Counted from the first letter of the stretch, positions 10,901 to 22,928 are shown. The stretch: 64,000 nt of DNA from Crocodylus rhombifer (GCA_038503035.1 JAVSML010018862.1:44166-108165), one strand, 5' to 3'. Translations and numbers: made by a program. The notes: generated by a model not told the origin, from the sequence alone.

Positions 10901-13900
10901 AGTGCTTTAATACCATATTATCTATTCCTGCATGTTGGAGGTTTATTGTACACAGAGCTTAAAACAGTTCCAGCAGCCCTCTGTACAACAACACCTTCCA
11001 AGATTATTAGCACAAATGGAGCTGGTGGGATGCGCCTAGTCTCAACTGGCTCTAAATGGTCAGAATTTGAAGTCAGCTGAGAAATGAATCTAGAAAGTTG
11101 ATTGGTCTTTCAACAATCCTTGTCAGTTTTAGCGATCTCAAAATAAATGCAGTCACCTTGGCATTAACCTCAAAAGGCAGGTGAGCACTTTGCCACTGTG
11201 TGCGTTAAGTGACTCACGTGAGGCTTTTTATACCAGTACTCAGAAACTGGAACTAGACCCAGCGGAATTTCACCAAGCATTTTTCATGTGGGCCTTCTAC
11301 ATCAGTGTCCCTCCTGGTGGGAAAGGAGTCACATTAGTCTTACCTTGCTGTAATCAGACCATGAGCTGTAAAAAAAACGTTTTACAGGTTCATTTAGCCA
11401 CTGCTAAGTTGTTTCCCCTCACCCAACATAATAAACTACAAAAGTATCTTAACCATTTACCATAGCAGTTGTGACACAAAACCTATAAAGGAGTGGTGAA
11501 TATTAACATTTTTGCAAGATTTCATAACTGGGCATAGAGATGGGAGGAAACACAGATAAAAACAAGTCATGAATTTGATACCATTGTTCTTAATAGTTTC
11601 CAGTATGCTATGCCAGGCTCAGTAAGGCATCCTGGAGGCGTGTTGATAGTGCAACATGAAGATCTGCACAAAGTATAAAATGAACTCACTGGAAAGCTCT
11701 TGAGAGCATTTTAGGAAAATTAATTGCTGATCCTTTTTTGTCTGGGTTGCACATGGAATTTCAAGACAGCTCTGGAGCCAATATATTACTTTCAAGAGTA
11801 AAAAATAAATGCGTGGTTGATAGCATACTTTGGTGTACGTGACGGATCTGTGGTCAGTAAATGGACTCATCTCAGGTGTCTCTGGGTGCCAATGTGGGAC
11901 TATTCTAGAGGGGCTTGTACAGATGATGTGCCACTTGTATACTAGGAGTGCATAGCTGTGATAGTTACGTAGCTGCAGATTGAATCACTTGCAGCTCCCC
12001 TGCCTCCTACCTGGCTAATATTTCACATGAACATAAACACATGCCAAAGGAACAGGATGAGATCACTTTCTACGCTGTTTTTGTCTGGGAATTTGAGATA
12101 GTATCCTTGTTGCATTCTTCTACATATGACCTACCTTGATGCTAGCTTTTTTCTTCCAGCTGGCAAGGCTGGACAGCTACCTGGAGCACAAGCTCCTCTT
12201 CCCAGGCCGCTGTCTCCAATGAACAATAACATGAAGACATGTGGTAACCTTTCAAATCCACCTGATGGTGCAAAAGCAGCAAGCCCATGGGAGCCAGCTA
12301 GCACTCTGCGGACAGGACCAACTCGGCCCAGCCTGCCTACCCCTCCGCTGCCACCACCTCCCTCCAGCAAACCTTCCCTCACTTTCCCATCTCCTCCATC
12401 TCACCCTCCACCTACAGACAGGCCTGCAAAACTGACACCCCAGAGTTTTGTTTCTCCTCCCCTGCCAACTCCCCCACCTCAGTGTGACAAGCCTGCTAAA
12501 TTTCAAGCATCGGCTTTCCATCCTCCCCCTCCACCGCCTCCTCTGCCCCTAACACCACCCTATGGACCTCCAGTCAAAAATGATCTTTCTAGCTCTTCTC
12601 CTTCCCCTCAGCCTGACCTAAGGGACTATCTGCATCCCACTCCACCCCCACCCCCACCTCCACTGTTTCCTCCTTATACTTCCTCCTCAACCAAGCCATC
12701 CTTGCCACTGCTGCCCTCACCTGCCCCCTCCAGAGATATAAACAGCAGTGATGTGCCACCTCCACTGCCACCCAAATCTCCATACTTGCTGTCCCAGTTT
12801 CAAAAGCCAAATATTCAGTCCATGCCTCTCCCTCCCACCCCACCTTTCCCTCAGCAACCTGCAGCAGTGCAGAAGAGGAGGCCAGGCAGAGTTGCAGGTA
12901 AGAGTTATTTCAGTTCACTTGTAACTACAGAAAAATGGAACGGGCAGGGAACAGGAACACGATCCATTCTCGTTGTATAGAAACTATTTCTACACTTCTA
13001 CAAAGAGACTCACTTGTGCTGTCTGGGTCTGACTAATGATGCTGAGTGAAACAGTAAGCGCTTCCTGAAACCCAAGCACTGATCCACTAATTGTAGCACG
13101 TTGGTACCACAAGATGTGCTCTCTTAGCCTTCAGCTGCTGGCTGCAGTATGTGCATGAGTGCAGCCATGCCATTGTCAGTCAATAGTATTTTTAGGCTCC
13201 CTCTTGGGAGAGCAGCAGAGTTGCATACTGTAGTGCTTAATAAAGCGTCTGAGCAGTTGCAGAGACCACAAAACACTAGACTCCCCCTGTACCTGAAGAA
13301 GGGTGTTTGCGCCCAAAAGCTTGCACAGAACAGTGTTTCCAACTATTTAGTTTTCCCTAAATGTCATTTTTCATAATTTCCGGTTCTCAAGTTATTGATA
13401 CAGTATTGTTTTGCTTATAACACTACTTTTTCCCTCCAAAAGTACCATACCAAAAAACCTCCAAAACACACTATACATGAAGTTTACATGTATTCAAGCC
13501 CCCAACAATCATCATCTTTTTTTGGGGGGGAGGGGGGGGTGATACACAGACTTCCCTGTTGTTCATGCAGTAAAAATGCTAAATTGTGGGTTTTTTCCAA
13601 TTAAGTCTTTATTTTAGAATTTTTGGTGCATTTTTACCCTTTGGGTCCTTTCTTTGGTTATTTACTTTCCGTATGGGATTTTGTAGGGGCAGGAGCAGTT
13701 CAAGGGTTTTACCACCTGTAGTTACCAGCTTATGCATGAAAAAAGCTACTTTTCCCCAAGAGCAGCCTGAACTATGTGGGGCTTTTTAAATCAGAACAAT
13801 AGTTTTTACAAAATAAGAACAAAAGCACAGTGTTATAATTTGCTATTAACCAGAAATTCCAGGACTGAGCCAGGTGTTAAGAGCACAGAGCTAGCAGAAC

Positions 13901-15866
13901 TTGTCAATGGCCAGGCTTGGAAAGCAGCAGCTATGGGGCAACTTTTTACTGTCATGGTGGTGGTGTTTGGTTTTGCAGCAGACCTCAGTTCTATGTTAGT
14001 CAATTCTTTGTTCAAAGGAATTTCTTAAGAGCTCTTAAATTCCTGCATTATTGTTTCTTTCCTTTCTGTGCTGTATCTTTAAGTGTCTGGCGCTGGGAAG
14101 TTACCTCTACCTCCACAGCCTCCAGCAAGATCACCAACAACTGAACTTACAAGCAAGTCTCCATATGCCCAGGCTGGACCCTGGCCAGCACGTGAACCCT
14201 CTCCACAGTTTAGAAATGGAAACATGCCCATCGTTGGTAATATATCCATCTGGCACAAATCCTTACAATAACTGCAAAAGTTCAGTATGCATGTGCACTT
14301 GAAGGCCTGCTATGAAAGAGGAGTGTGAAAGGCCTTTTGAGAGAGATTCTGCAGTATAGGTTTATGGCACAAAATAGATCTTTTTGACAGGTTTTTGTTT
14401 GTTTGTTTTTAAGACCACCATACAGGAAAAAAACCAATCAGATGTATATTGTAAAAGTCTTACAGCATGTTACGAAAACCCTATTGAAAGGCTGTAATAT
14501 TTTTAGGCTTTTATAGAGATATATCAGCAAAACCTTAGTGGTCCTATTCCTGTGACATTCTATAGGATGGAGTTTCCCCAAAGATGTTAAATACTGTCCT
14601 AACAGCACAGTAATCAACTGCAGTGGTTGCCACAGATGGGGACTAATGAGCCCTATGTAACTGCACAACAAATGGAGAGGAGTCCACAGGACCATCTGCA
14701 ATTTGTTTCCTATGATGGGGTCTTTTCAGGGAGTAAACTTCAGTGATAGATCTCAATTACATGCAACGGTAATCAAGTTATGCATATCACTGATAATTTT
14801 CTTCCAATGGTAAATCAGTTTTGTTAATGGTGATAAACGTTTATTATTCTAATATTTGTTTTTAAACTTTCCAGATGATTTTGAATCTAAATTTACTTTT
14901 CATTCTGTGGAAGACTTCCCCCCTCCTGATGAATTCAAGCCATTTCAGAGAATATATCCCAGCAGGGAGCCTAGGGGTAAGTGTAGAATATAACACACAA
15001 ACCTCAGGACAAAGGATGTTTATCAAGTATTAAAAATGTCAATGTGAAAAAACAGAATGGCACCCAGGCAATTATTAACGTGAAATAGAGTTGCTTGGAT
15101 GTTCACAGAAACATTATTATGGCTACTGTTATAACGAAGCCCAAAGATGCTGTAATGAAGCATCTTTCATTGTAGTGCCTCTAGAGAACAAGCAAACAGT
15201 GATGTAAGTTGATATCCACTCTGCTTTAATTGCATTAATAACATTCTTTAAAGTTCTCGACACTGATGTTATATAAACATACTAGCATGATCTTGATTTG
15301 GCTTTAATTCATGAAATCAGAAGTAAATAGTAATTACAGATTAATTTTACTGTTTGTAGTAATAGTACAATTTTGTAAATACAATTTTTGAATATATTAT
15401 ATATTTTAAAGAGACACATTAAAGTTTTCAATGCTAAGTATGTCAAGTTGGCCCCTAACTCTGCTTTTGGCACATAAATAAGAATAGCTGATTTTTCAGA
15501 AGCAATGACTAATAAACCTTTTAAAGGCAATAGAAGGGTTTGGAACCTTTGGTGAGGGGAAAAAAAGAATCAGGTGGTTGTTTAAGAGCACAAGTTGTAC
15601 TCACCTAGCTTTAGGAAAAGAACAAGATTTTGAATAGATGAATACGCACAAGTTTATAGTTCACTCTTTCTTCTGTTTCTATAAATCCTGTGTATCCTGC
15701 ATATATAACAGCTCCTCAAATGCCACCAAAAACCCCAAGCTTTTGTTAGATTGTTTCCATTTTCTGTGGAAGTGCATTATGAAATGGCTCTGTGTAATGA
15801 GAAATATCCTTCATTTTTTTTTCAGCTGCCCCTAAAAATCCTCTGCTAAGAACACATGTGAGATGA
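7792..15866 (+). CDS. WIPF3: WIPF3 (WIP family member 3, CR16), 3' six coding exons; 5' end outside window
   Basis: The spliced exons 7792-7924, 9261-9386, 12160-12897, 14084-14236, 14875-14976 and 15826-15866 give one open frame of 430 residues plus stop. Every junction has a GT donor and an AG acceptor, and the phases agree (0 at entry, then phase 1 at every internal junction). In order the product has a WH2-type actin-binding segment (residues about 17-45, containing ALLADIQ and LRKV), a linker containing LFAGGFPVLRPAG, about 245 proline-rich residues with many PPPPPPL and PPLPPKSP profilin or SH3-type motifs, and a C-terminal WASP-binding segment containing KFTFHSVEDFPPP. Human WIPF3 is about 480 residues, so roughly 30-50 N-terminal residues, including the proline-rich start, should lie on an exon left of base 1. 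Family knowledge: WIP proteins bind and stabilise N-WASP and control actin assembly; WIPF3 is linked to brain and Sertoli cells. The domain order and the SCRN1 neighbour favour WIPF3 over WIPF1 or WIPF2. Confidence 0.93.
7925..9260 (+). other. WIPF3 intron
   Basis: GTAAGT to AG intron. Apart from the foldback element at 7930-8376 it is AT-rich, with no further feature recognised. Confidence 0.8.
7930..8376. mobile_element. Foldback hAT-like element adjoining a WIPF3 splice donor
   Basis: The first about 120 bases and the last about 150 bases are long imperfect inverted repeats; for example CTGATCCTTGTTGTGGCA near 8025 is repeated inverted near 8250. The right terminus reads as the complement of CAGGGGTTGGCAATG. 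The related terminus occurs in the large element at 51964-53754, so both belong to one family. The left boundary is uncertain by several bases and no clean target duplication is visible. Confidence 0.7.
9261..9386 (+). CDS. WIPF3: WIPF3 linker exon
   Basis: The exon lies between an acceptor AG at 9259-9260 and a GTAAGG donor at 9387. It is 126 bp long, entering with two bases and leaving with one. The encoded segment contains SSANTRSAQPPLG and LFAGGFPVLRPAGQRD, which matches the WIP-family linker that follows the WH2 segment. The first completed codon is AAG (Lys); I recall a Ser at this position in the human protein. Confidence 0.9.
9387..12159 (+). other. WIPF3 intron
   Basis: GTAAGG to AG intron. 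It contains the hairpin at 10337-10443 and low-complexity A- and C-runs near 10210-10260. The remaining frames are short and look random. Confidence 0.8.
10337..10443. repeat. Long imperfect hairpin (about 40-bp arms, 28-nt loop)
   Basis: Arms 10337-10376 and 10405-10443 are inverted copies at roughly 31 of 40 positions, with uninterrupted matches over ACCCAGCTC, ATCTGTATA and TGCTTCAG. It could be a small inverted-repeat transposon or a transcribed precursor-type hairpin in the WIPF3 intron. Confidence 0.75.
12160..12897 (+). CDS. WIPF3: WIPF3 large proline-rich exon
   Basis: This 738-bp exon lies between an acceptor at 12158-12159, preceded by a T/C-rich tract, and a GTAAGA donor at 12898. 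The frame stays open through about 245 codons. It encodes polyproline blocks such as FHPPPPPPPLPL, HPTPPPPPPPLFPP and DVPPPLPPKSPYLLS, and ends with RRPGRVA. Such blocks are expected ligands for profilin and SH3 domains. Serine and threonine spacers separate the blocks. The reading frame continues 83 bases past the donor to a stop, so the donor and the next exon's phase set the exon end, not the length of the open frame. Confidence 0.93.
12898..14083 (+). other. WIPF3 intron
   Basis: GTAAGA to AG intron. It holds the fragment at 13262-13370 and a G-run near 13520-13540, and otherwise nothing recognised. Confidence 0.8.
13262..13370. repeat. Interspersed repeat fragment related to 32985-33125
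   Basis: It shares an ordered set of words with the copy at 32985-33125: a GAAGAAG block, then AAAAGCTTGCA, then TTCCAACTATTT. The shared sequence shows that it is a repeat. I believe the family is the 3' tail of a retroelement common in reptiles, but the class is not certain. Confidence 0.65.
14084..14236 (+). CDS. WIPF3: WIPF3 exon preceding the WASP-binding segment
   Basis: The acceptor is the AG at 14082-14083 after a T-rich tract, and the donor is GTAATA at 14237. The length is 153 bp with two entering bases and one leaving base. It encodes KLPLPPQPPARSPTTEL and, near the end, QFRNGNMPIV. The RSPTTEL and QLRNG-like stretches correspond to the segment just before the WASP-binding region of WIPF3. 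The GTAATA donor is weaker than the others in the gene. Confidence 0.9.
14237..14874 (+). other. WIPF3 intron, no features recognised
   Basis: AT-rich sequence between a GTAATA donor and a CCAG acceptor. I see no repeat or coding signal. Confidence 0.75.
14875..14976 (+). CDS. WIPF3: WIPF3 exon encoding the N-WASP WH1-binding segment
   Basis: The acceptor is TTCCAG at 14869-14874 and the donor is GTAAGT at 14977. The 102-bp exon encodes DDFESKFTFHSVEDFPPP followed by DEFKPFQRIYPSR. The FTFHSVEDFPPP core is the WIP-family motif that wraps around the WH1 domain of WASP and N-WASP. It is intact here. Confidence 0.95.
14977..15825 (+). other. WIPF3 last intron, no features recognised
   Basis: GTAAGT donor, and a T-rich tract ending in CAG at 15825. 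AT-rich with no identifiable repeat. Confidence 0.75.
15826..15866 (+). CDS. WIPF3: WIPF3 last coding exon with stop
   Basis: A strong acceptor (a T-run then CAG ending at 15825) precedes a short frame. With the base carried over from the previous exon it encodes APKNPLLRTHVR and then TGA at 15864-15866. The phase fits exactly. This ending is shorter than the long C-terminal tail I recall for one human isoform, so it may be the conserved short form or one of several alternative ends. No other in-phase exon was evident between 14977 and 15825. Confidence 0.8.
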
Positions 15867-16330
15867 GATGATTCTTCGAAAAGGATCTTTGGGTCAGTAC
15901 TGCAAAGAAGGATGGAGGATCCCAAAAATCAAATTATGAAACAGAGGAGGCTTTGTTAGATCAGCAGACATTTGCTTGAATCAGGTGCTGCAGTTCCATG
16001 CCTAATTTGGTATTTTTAAAACTGGAAAAGTAGTAATAATTATGCACTCTCAGAACTGGCCTCATCACTATATGAGACTATATGGGAAATCTGAATGCTA
16101 AAACCCTGAAACAAAGTATACGAAAGGCATTCAATTTCTGACTGTGCTTATTATATACTACTTATTCCAGTCTTGGGCAAGAGGTGTCATCTCAAACAGT
16201 ATTTCTTGCATTAAATACCCTCAGGTTTTTTTCTTAAGTATTTCCAGAATTGCTCCACACAGTTTGATCTTATATTTTAAATATTTTTCACTTGGTTAAC
16301 TAATAAATAAGACACCATGAACAATATTGT
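15867..16330 (+). other. WIPF3: WIPF3 3' UTR, at least the proximal part
   Basis: AT-rich sequence follows the stop. A canonical AATAAA lies at 16302-16307, about 440 bases after the stop, and is a plausible poly(A) signal. Further AT-rich sequence with ATTAAA hexamers continues to about 19400, so a longer UTR is possible. The end is not determinable from sequence alone. Confidence 0.5.
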
Positions 16331-18472
16331 TATGACCTATATAAATTACACTTCTGGCCATCCATTTCTACCTCCCCCTCTGATCACTGGATAATAGATC
16401 AATTATTGCCACAGAGAAGTCTACTGCATTTGTAAAGCAGCTGTGGACACCCCTGCATGCAGTACTGTATAGTATACTATGTATAGTATCCCTGGCTATG
16501 TTACACATCAGTGTAGCATAGGTAGCTGTGTATATTTGGCAGACAGGGCAAAACTTTTCCAAGTTGCAGGAAAAGCCCAGGGTGCAAAAAATGGGATGAA
16601 TGCATATTCCAATCAATGTATGTATAAGGGAACTTTTGAATCACCACTCCCCTGATTGCCCCTTTATTCAGCATTCATCTCTTCCCCACTGCTCCCCAGT
16701 TAAGCTCTTTTAGAATTGCTGCTACTACCCAGGAGCTGATATGTCACTTTTTGCTAGACTTGCTAGTAATGTTCTCTTTCCTCCCAAGACTCCTTTCATA
16801 GCTGAAAAAAGCTTTACTACATATTAGAAATAGGATTGGTTGTGCTCACCACTCCCACTGAATGACACTGAGGGATAATTGTTAGGTTTTGTACAAAACG
16901 GATAACTGAATGAGCTCCTTGTCCCCTAAATATTCATTGCAAACCACAGAAGGTTTACATCCTGGTTTCTCAAGAGATCCTGGTCTGAATCACTTTTTCA
17001 GACAGCCTTCTAAAAGTCAAGAAAAGAGTCCTCTGGCAGGCATCTCTTCACTCTTCTCCTTTCCAGATAGAGCAGTGCCTACTCAGCTGGACAAAGCTGG
17101 TTCTGCAAGCAGCTGACAGAAGGAGCTGCACAGCTCCAAGCAAGGAGGAGGTAGGCAGTTCCAGGGGATGCTAGAGTAGATTATAGACTTATTTGAACAT
17201 TTTCTCTTAAAAATCAAAAATTATACCTTATTTCCTTAAAAGGAGTGAGTGCAGACTTTGGAATCCAAAACTAACCTAGCTCTCGTCTTCAGTTTAACGC
17301 TGCAGTTAAGCTCTGTTGCACTCATGGGCATATCTAGAATTTTGAAAAGGGGGGTGCAGATTGTGAAATGTATCATCACATATAAAACAACACGTTTTTT
17401 CTCTGGTTGAAAACATACAAACCCTAGAAGCTTAACTAATATGCTAGGGGGCTAGGGTTATATTATTTTGTTTAAGATTTAAAGCAAAAACAAATATAAC
17501 TTCATTGGAATGAGTTAAAAACAATCTACAGGGCTGTGAAATAGAAGTTTCGTTACCAATAGCAGAACTGCAGAGCAAAGGATACCTTGATCGGTAGAAC
17601 ATCAAGATCACTAAAAAGGAGAGGATCGTTAACACCACTGGAATTAAGCATTTAGAAGGGATCAGGTAGGTAACAGGGTGCCATAAAGTCAGTTGACTCC
17701 CTCAGCACTGCCTGCCTAGAAATGCTACTGCCACTGCTAGGCAGTTAGTTTTAAACTTTGGGTGGAGCAGCAATCAAAGGTGGGGGTGCAAAAGAACCAG
17801 TGTACCCCCCCCCCTTGGATCCACCCTGGTTGTCCTGCCTCCAGAGGTGATCTCTCTTTACCAGCCCCACACAATATGCAAAATGAAAAGGAGTGTGTGT
17901 GTGTGTGGAATTGTTGCGCTTGGTCAAGGAAGATGATCAAGTTTGGAAATAATGGATAAATAGAAAAATTTCTGACACATGCTAAATCTACTGTCCCTCT
18001 TAAGCTATAAACAGACATCTCATTTGACCCTGAATCAAAACAGGAGTGGCAGTCACTTGCATGTTGCCTTTCCAAGCTGCCTTGCTGCTCCTTTGCCAGT
18101 AGGTGGCCAGGAAAAGTACACAACCTGGCAGGCTTGTCCCTATAATTAACCACAATAACCATGCAGACATACAACAGGACATCCCATGATAAAGTATAAG
18201 CACATTTATTTGGCATACTTCAAATGCACTTGAATTGGGATAGTGGATCTGTAAATCTGCATGATCCCAGAACAAAAGTCTCTCTCCTGACTGTGAACAT
18301 TACATCTGTTCGTAGCCCTACGGACTCAGACTAAGGTTCGACAGTACACTCTGGCTGTTCTGTGTTGCTCCCAACAATTTGAGGCAGGTGGACAACAGTG
18401 AATCCAATCATAGAAGTTTAGGAGAAAGGCTGTAGAAATGAGACTGGATTCTAAAGTCACTGACGTAATCTA

Positions 18473-18968
18473 CAGGGATGGGCAAAATATGGCTCTTGGG
18501 CCGGATGCAGCCTGCCAACTGATTGTACCTGGCCCAGGGGCAGGCAGCCACAAACTCATGGGATCCAGCCTGTGGGCAGCTGGTGTTGTAAGCTCCAGCC
18601 ACTGCATGATGCTGGGCAGACTTGACTGTTTCTGCCCAGTGCTGACACTGGGATCAGCTGTAGACCTGGGTGGATGCCCCCAATTCCCACCTGGAACCTA
18701 TTGGCACTGGGCAGATGCTGGAGTAAGCTGTGGACATGGCTAGCAGGTTCTGGGTCAGGTTGAGGGATCAGGGCTTGCTGCAGCTCTGGGTGGAGGGAGG
18801 TGGGGGAAGGGAGATGAGGAGAGTGAGAGATAGGTGTGGCCTTTGATTTAGGGCATTTTGGTGAGCTGTTGCAAGCCAGGGGGTAGGGATGGTGACCCAG
18901 TCTGCAGCGGCTCACCAAAACTCCCTCTGTGGCCCTTGCCCTTGGCCCCAAATAATTGCTCACCCCTG
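18473..18968. mobile_element. hAT-type element, GGGATGGGCAA family
   Basis: The left end CAGGGATGGGCAA and the right end (complement of CAGGGGTGAGCAA) are inverted copies. The interior is GC-rich and carries a spurious 162-codon minus frame. The flanking 8-mers do not match well, so the target duplication has decayed or the ends are off by a base. The termini resemble the copy at 6734-6920. Confidence 0.75.
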
Positions 18969-21131
18969 GTTTAAAATAATTTTTCCAGCTGTATAGTAGA
19001 GGAATTTCAGAACTGAGATCTGGACATTCATACCTGTTCTGCACATGCAGATACTTCTGAATGAATTACTCTTATACAAAACAAATGTGCAGAAGCATGT
19101 GACAGAAAAGTAACATTTAAGTTGAAGTCAACATGGACATTGTTCTTTTAATAGCAATAGAAAAAGTCTAATGCTATAGTAATCGTGTTTGGCAACAGTA
19201 TTATCACTATTTTACATTGTAATGTTAGTATGATTTATTTCCTGTTATCTGTATGTAACCTGTATACAGCCATGTCATTATTTTTATAAGGATTTTTTTT
19301 ATTTATTAAAAGTGTCTTGGCAGAATTTGACAACATTAAATAGAGATGCTTTACTGCTGTCTTATTAAATAGTGAGTGTGTTTGTCAAAAGCAAAATAGT
19401 GTTTAAGGGTTAATTTGAGATGGATTAAGTGACAGATGTTTCTATATCAAGGGTGATTGGTACTGCCGCAATCTTAGGTACTTGCTTTAAAAGAAAGCAA
19501 GACTCTACACACACCTCCCCTTACCCTCCTTACACATGCTTAATGCCCCTGTTTCCACACCTGGTTTTACAAGGCTATACTACTTCCATATCATCTCTGC
19601 TGACTTCTTAATAGTCAGGGTCCATGGTTGTTAAAGCGAGTTTTGGAAGTTGCCTGCCACCTACCTACAAGTTCAAAGGTGAATGACAGAAGTTTTTAAA
19701 GTCATGAACAGCCCACAATTTTGCTCCATCAAAACCAAACCTTGTTTAACCATTTGAACTGCCCGAGTCCCTGATTATTTGAGTCCTTAGCATCTCTGCA
19801 GGTTTCCTTCTCAATGTTCAGCCTTCATTAGCTTCACACTGGTTACTGCATACCACATGCTGCCATAGCACAGAGGGAAGGGAACTCAGCACCTATTCTT
19901 TTATGTACTATACATTGAAACATGAGCATGGGTTCAAACCCCTTCATCTGTGGTGGCAGACTGTTTGCATAAGCAGTAATTTATTGCTGGGGCCACTAAA
20001 GTGAATCTGTTTGTTGAATCTAACAAACAGCAGGTCTCAAATGCAGAGATCCCACCAGAAAGATACTAACAAAATTGGCTGTTACCGCACAGTCTGAAGT
20101 ACTATGTACATTTTGATGCGTCTAGCTGAGGGCAGGACTGACTTGCTGCATGAAATGGTATGTAGCAGCCAAAGGACAGAGTACAAAACAGGACTCCCTC
20201 TCCTCTTAGAGGGAGAATGTTTTGAATTGCAGAGAAGGCAAAATAAAAGTGAATGTGAAGTGAAGCATTGAGCAGCAACTTTGAAATTTAATTCTATTAA
20301 GTGGAAGAATTCCCTTCAGTTAGGAACAACATGAAATTCCTGATCCTGCAACTAAATTGTGCAAGGATTACATCATACCCTACTGAAATCAGTGGAGCTC
20401 TTGTGTGAGAACAAAAGTCTGCATAAACAGAATAGTTACACTAAATAAACAGACTCATTTACTTGGAAGAGAATTTTAAACATGAGTGCACAAGCCTGCC
20501 CATCCAGTGGCTGTCATTACAGTTTGTATTTTCTTTTCTCAGTAAGACACAAGTTTGAGAACTGATATAGACTATAAAAAGTGGTTGAGGCATTGCTAGC
20601 AAGCCTAACCTCTGACAGTGTGTGCTGAAAAAGCTCTTATACTTTGGCTTCCATGTCAAATTCTGAAACAAGACAGACTGTAGCCTGAAGTTTGCTTCCA
20701 CTACACTTACACTGTTTAGTAATGCTAAGGAAAAGTATCTTATAACACTGCTGCAGACATCATCAACAATTTAAAAGGACTATGAGGTAGATGTTCTAGA
20801 TTTTCTTGTTTCTGTTGTGTTTATTTGAAATGGGGACAGTGCTCAGCACTAGAAAATAAAAGTTCCATTTCTTTAAAAGCAAATTTTAGATTTCTCATGC
20901 AGCATAAAAAGGTACAAGAGTGGCAACAGCACAACACTGGATTGACATCAGTGCTCACCTCTGACCAAATTAGGGATAATGGAGATGTGCCACACTGTCC
21001 AGTAGTTTTGGGTGTGAACATTATGCTGTCCCAAACACATGCTTAGTATTAGCTGCAAAACCAAAGTATGAAAAAAAAAAATGTAAAATTCTAGAAAAGT
21101 TTGCCATTGTCTGGTTTCTGCTGCTAGTTAG

Positions 21132-21767
21132 TAGAGGTGCACTGATATACCAGTTCCTATCAGATTGGCACCAATAAAAGGAAAACTGACATTATCAGCA
21201 ATCAACTTTGTTTGGCCAGTGTAGTCAATGTCACCAGTGAATGTTGATACGCAGCCCAGCAGCTTGGAGAGAAGCATCTGGCTGGTGTAAGTCAGGGGAG
21301 AGAGCGGGGGAGGGTGAGGAGAAGGGGCAGATAGGAGGCCCTCATGGTGAGGGAGAGAGTGGGGCTGAGGCTCGAGCAGCAGTAAGGGCTTCCCAGCTGG
21401 GGAAGGCACAAGGGGCATGTGCCCCCCAGCTTTGTACACAGGGCAAAGATGGACTGCCCACTTCAGGGCCAGGGACTATGCCAGCCTCTTCGCAGTGCGG
21501 AGGCTGGGCTGGAGCCATCCATGCCTCTGTCCCCCACCCCACCCCACCCGGGCAGTCCCTGCCCGTCCCAGCCCATTCCTCACTGTGGGGCCCTTGATCT
21601 GCCCCCCCAACCTATTTCCCTCCCCCATACTCCTTCCTCCGTACAGACTTACCAGCTGGACACTGCTTTCCAAGCTGCAGGGCTGCAGATCAGCTACTGG
21701 ATCAGTATCAGCCAGTACCAGTTAGCCATCAGTATTGGCCAAAAAAGTCTTTATCAGTCCACCCCTA
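21132..21767. mobile_element. hAT-type element, GGTGCACTGATA family, 636 bp
   Basis: The terminus TAGAGGTGCACTGATA is repeated inverted at the right end (TAGGGGTGGACTGATA). The flanks CTAGTTAG (21124-21131) and CTAATTAG (21768-21775) match at 7 of 8. The left end also matches the inverted right end of 36978-37430 over about 70 bases. A GC-rich middle is absent or shorter in that copy. No transposase is encoded. Confidence 0.88.
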
Positions 21768-21924
21768 CTAATTAGAACTAGGGTCCATATGGTAAATAAT
21801 AAGTAAATAATTGAGCTGTTATAAACAAATTGAGAAGAGTGGTTAGAAAAATCAGTTTGATATCAGCTATATTTTGATCAGTAGAAAGACCTTTCTGACT
21901 ATGAATTAGGGTCTAAGGTTGGAC

Positions 21925-22928
21925 GTGGAGTGTGTAAATAGATGGAACTGAGTCAACATCGTGAAAAGTAACCAGTGGTAGCTTCCAAGGTTCAGTACTC
22001 AAACTAGTGTTTTTCAGCATATTCATCGATTTGGATATGGGTGTAAAAAGAGTACTGGCAAAATTTGCAGGTGACACCAAATTATGAGGGAGTGCAGTCA
22101 CACTGGAGGACAGGCTGACTTGGACAGGCTTGTAAAGTGAGCAGATCAAAACCTGATGATGTTTAACACTTTATATTTTTAAGTGCTCTATCTGGGGAGA
22201 AATAATCCACAACATACTTACAGGCTCGGCAATGCTACACTAGCTAGCACCACAACTGAAAGAGACCTAAGGGTCATGACTGACCACAGAATTAATATGA
22301 GCTATTAGTGCGATGCTATAGCCAGCAGAGTGAACAATACACAAGCATGCATCAACCAATGCATCTCAAGCAAGACTAAGGCCGTCATCCTCCCACTCTA
22401 CTCAGCATTAGTGAGGCTGTAGCTGGAATACTGCATCCAGTTCGGACTGGCATACTTCAAAAAAGATGTGGAGAAGCCTGAAAGAGTCCAAAGGAGGGCC
22501 ACATGAATGATTAGAGGTCTGGCCATACAAGGAGAGACCAAAGGACATGGGACTGTTCAGCATGGAGAAGAGAAGACTTAGGGGGGACTTAGTGGCAGTC
22601 TATAAGTATATAAGGGGCAAACATCAGGGGGTGGGAGAGCATCTGTTCACCAAAGCACCCCAGGGGAAGACAAGGAATAAGGGACAAACTGCTAGACAAT
22701 CGCTTCAGACTGGATATAAGAAAAAGCTTTACAGTTCGTGTTCAGAGTCTAGAACAGACTCCCCCCAGAAGTGGTAGTCACTTTTCCTGGGGATCTTCAA
22801 AAGATAACTGGATGCACCTTGCTAGAGTCATCTGACCCCAGCAGTCTTTCCTGCCCAAGCACAGGGGGTCTGGACCTGATCTCCTTATGAGGTCCCTTCC
22901 AGCCCTTAACTTGTATAAATCTATGAAT
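21925..22928 (+). mobile_element. CR1 LINE 3' fragment
   Basis: Decayed CR1 3' half on the plus strand. It includes MGLFSMEKRRLRGDLVAVYK at about 22547-22606, preceded by LYSALVRL-like and YFKKDVEKPERVQRR-like text. The 3' end near 22928 is followed by ATAAATCTATGAATT, the usual CR1 terminal 8-mer type. Stops and frameshifts are frequent. Confidence 0.85.

Noticed and set aside
12131..12382. Minus-strand frames over the WIPF3 proline exon
   Set aside because: They are shadows of the proline-rich coding exon. The plus frame has matching phases and family motifs.
17737..18216. 159-codon minus-strand frame
   Set aside because: There is no splice context, homology or start-site support. The segment around 17330-17830 looks like decayed repeat sequence.
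18556..19044. 162-codon minus-strand frame
   Set aside because: It overlaps a hAT element and its flank. It is a composition effect with no recognisable protein.
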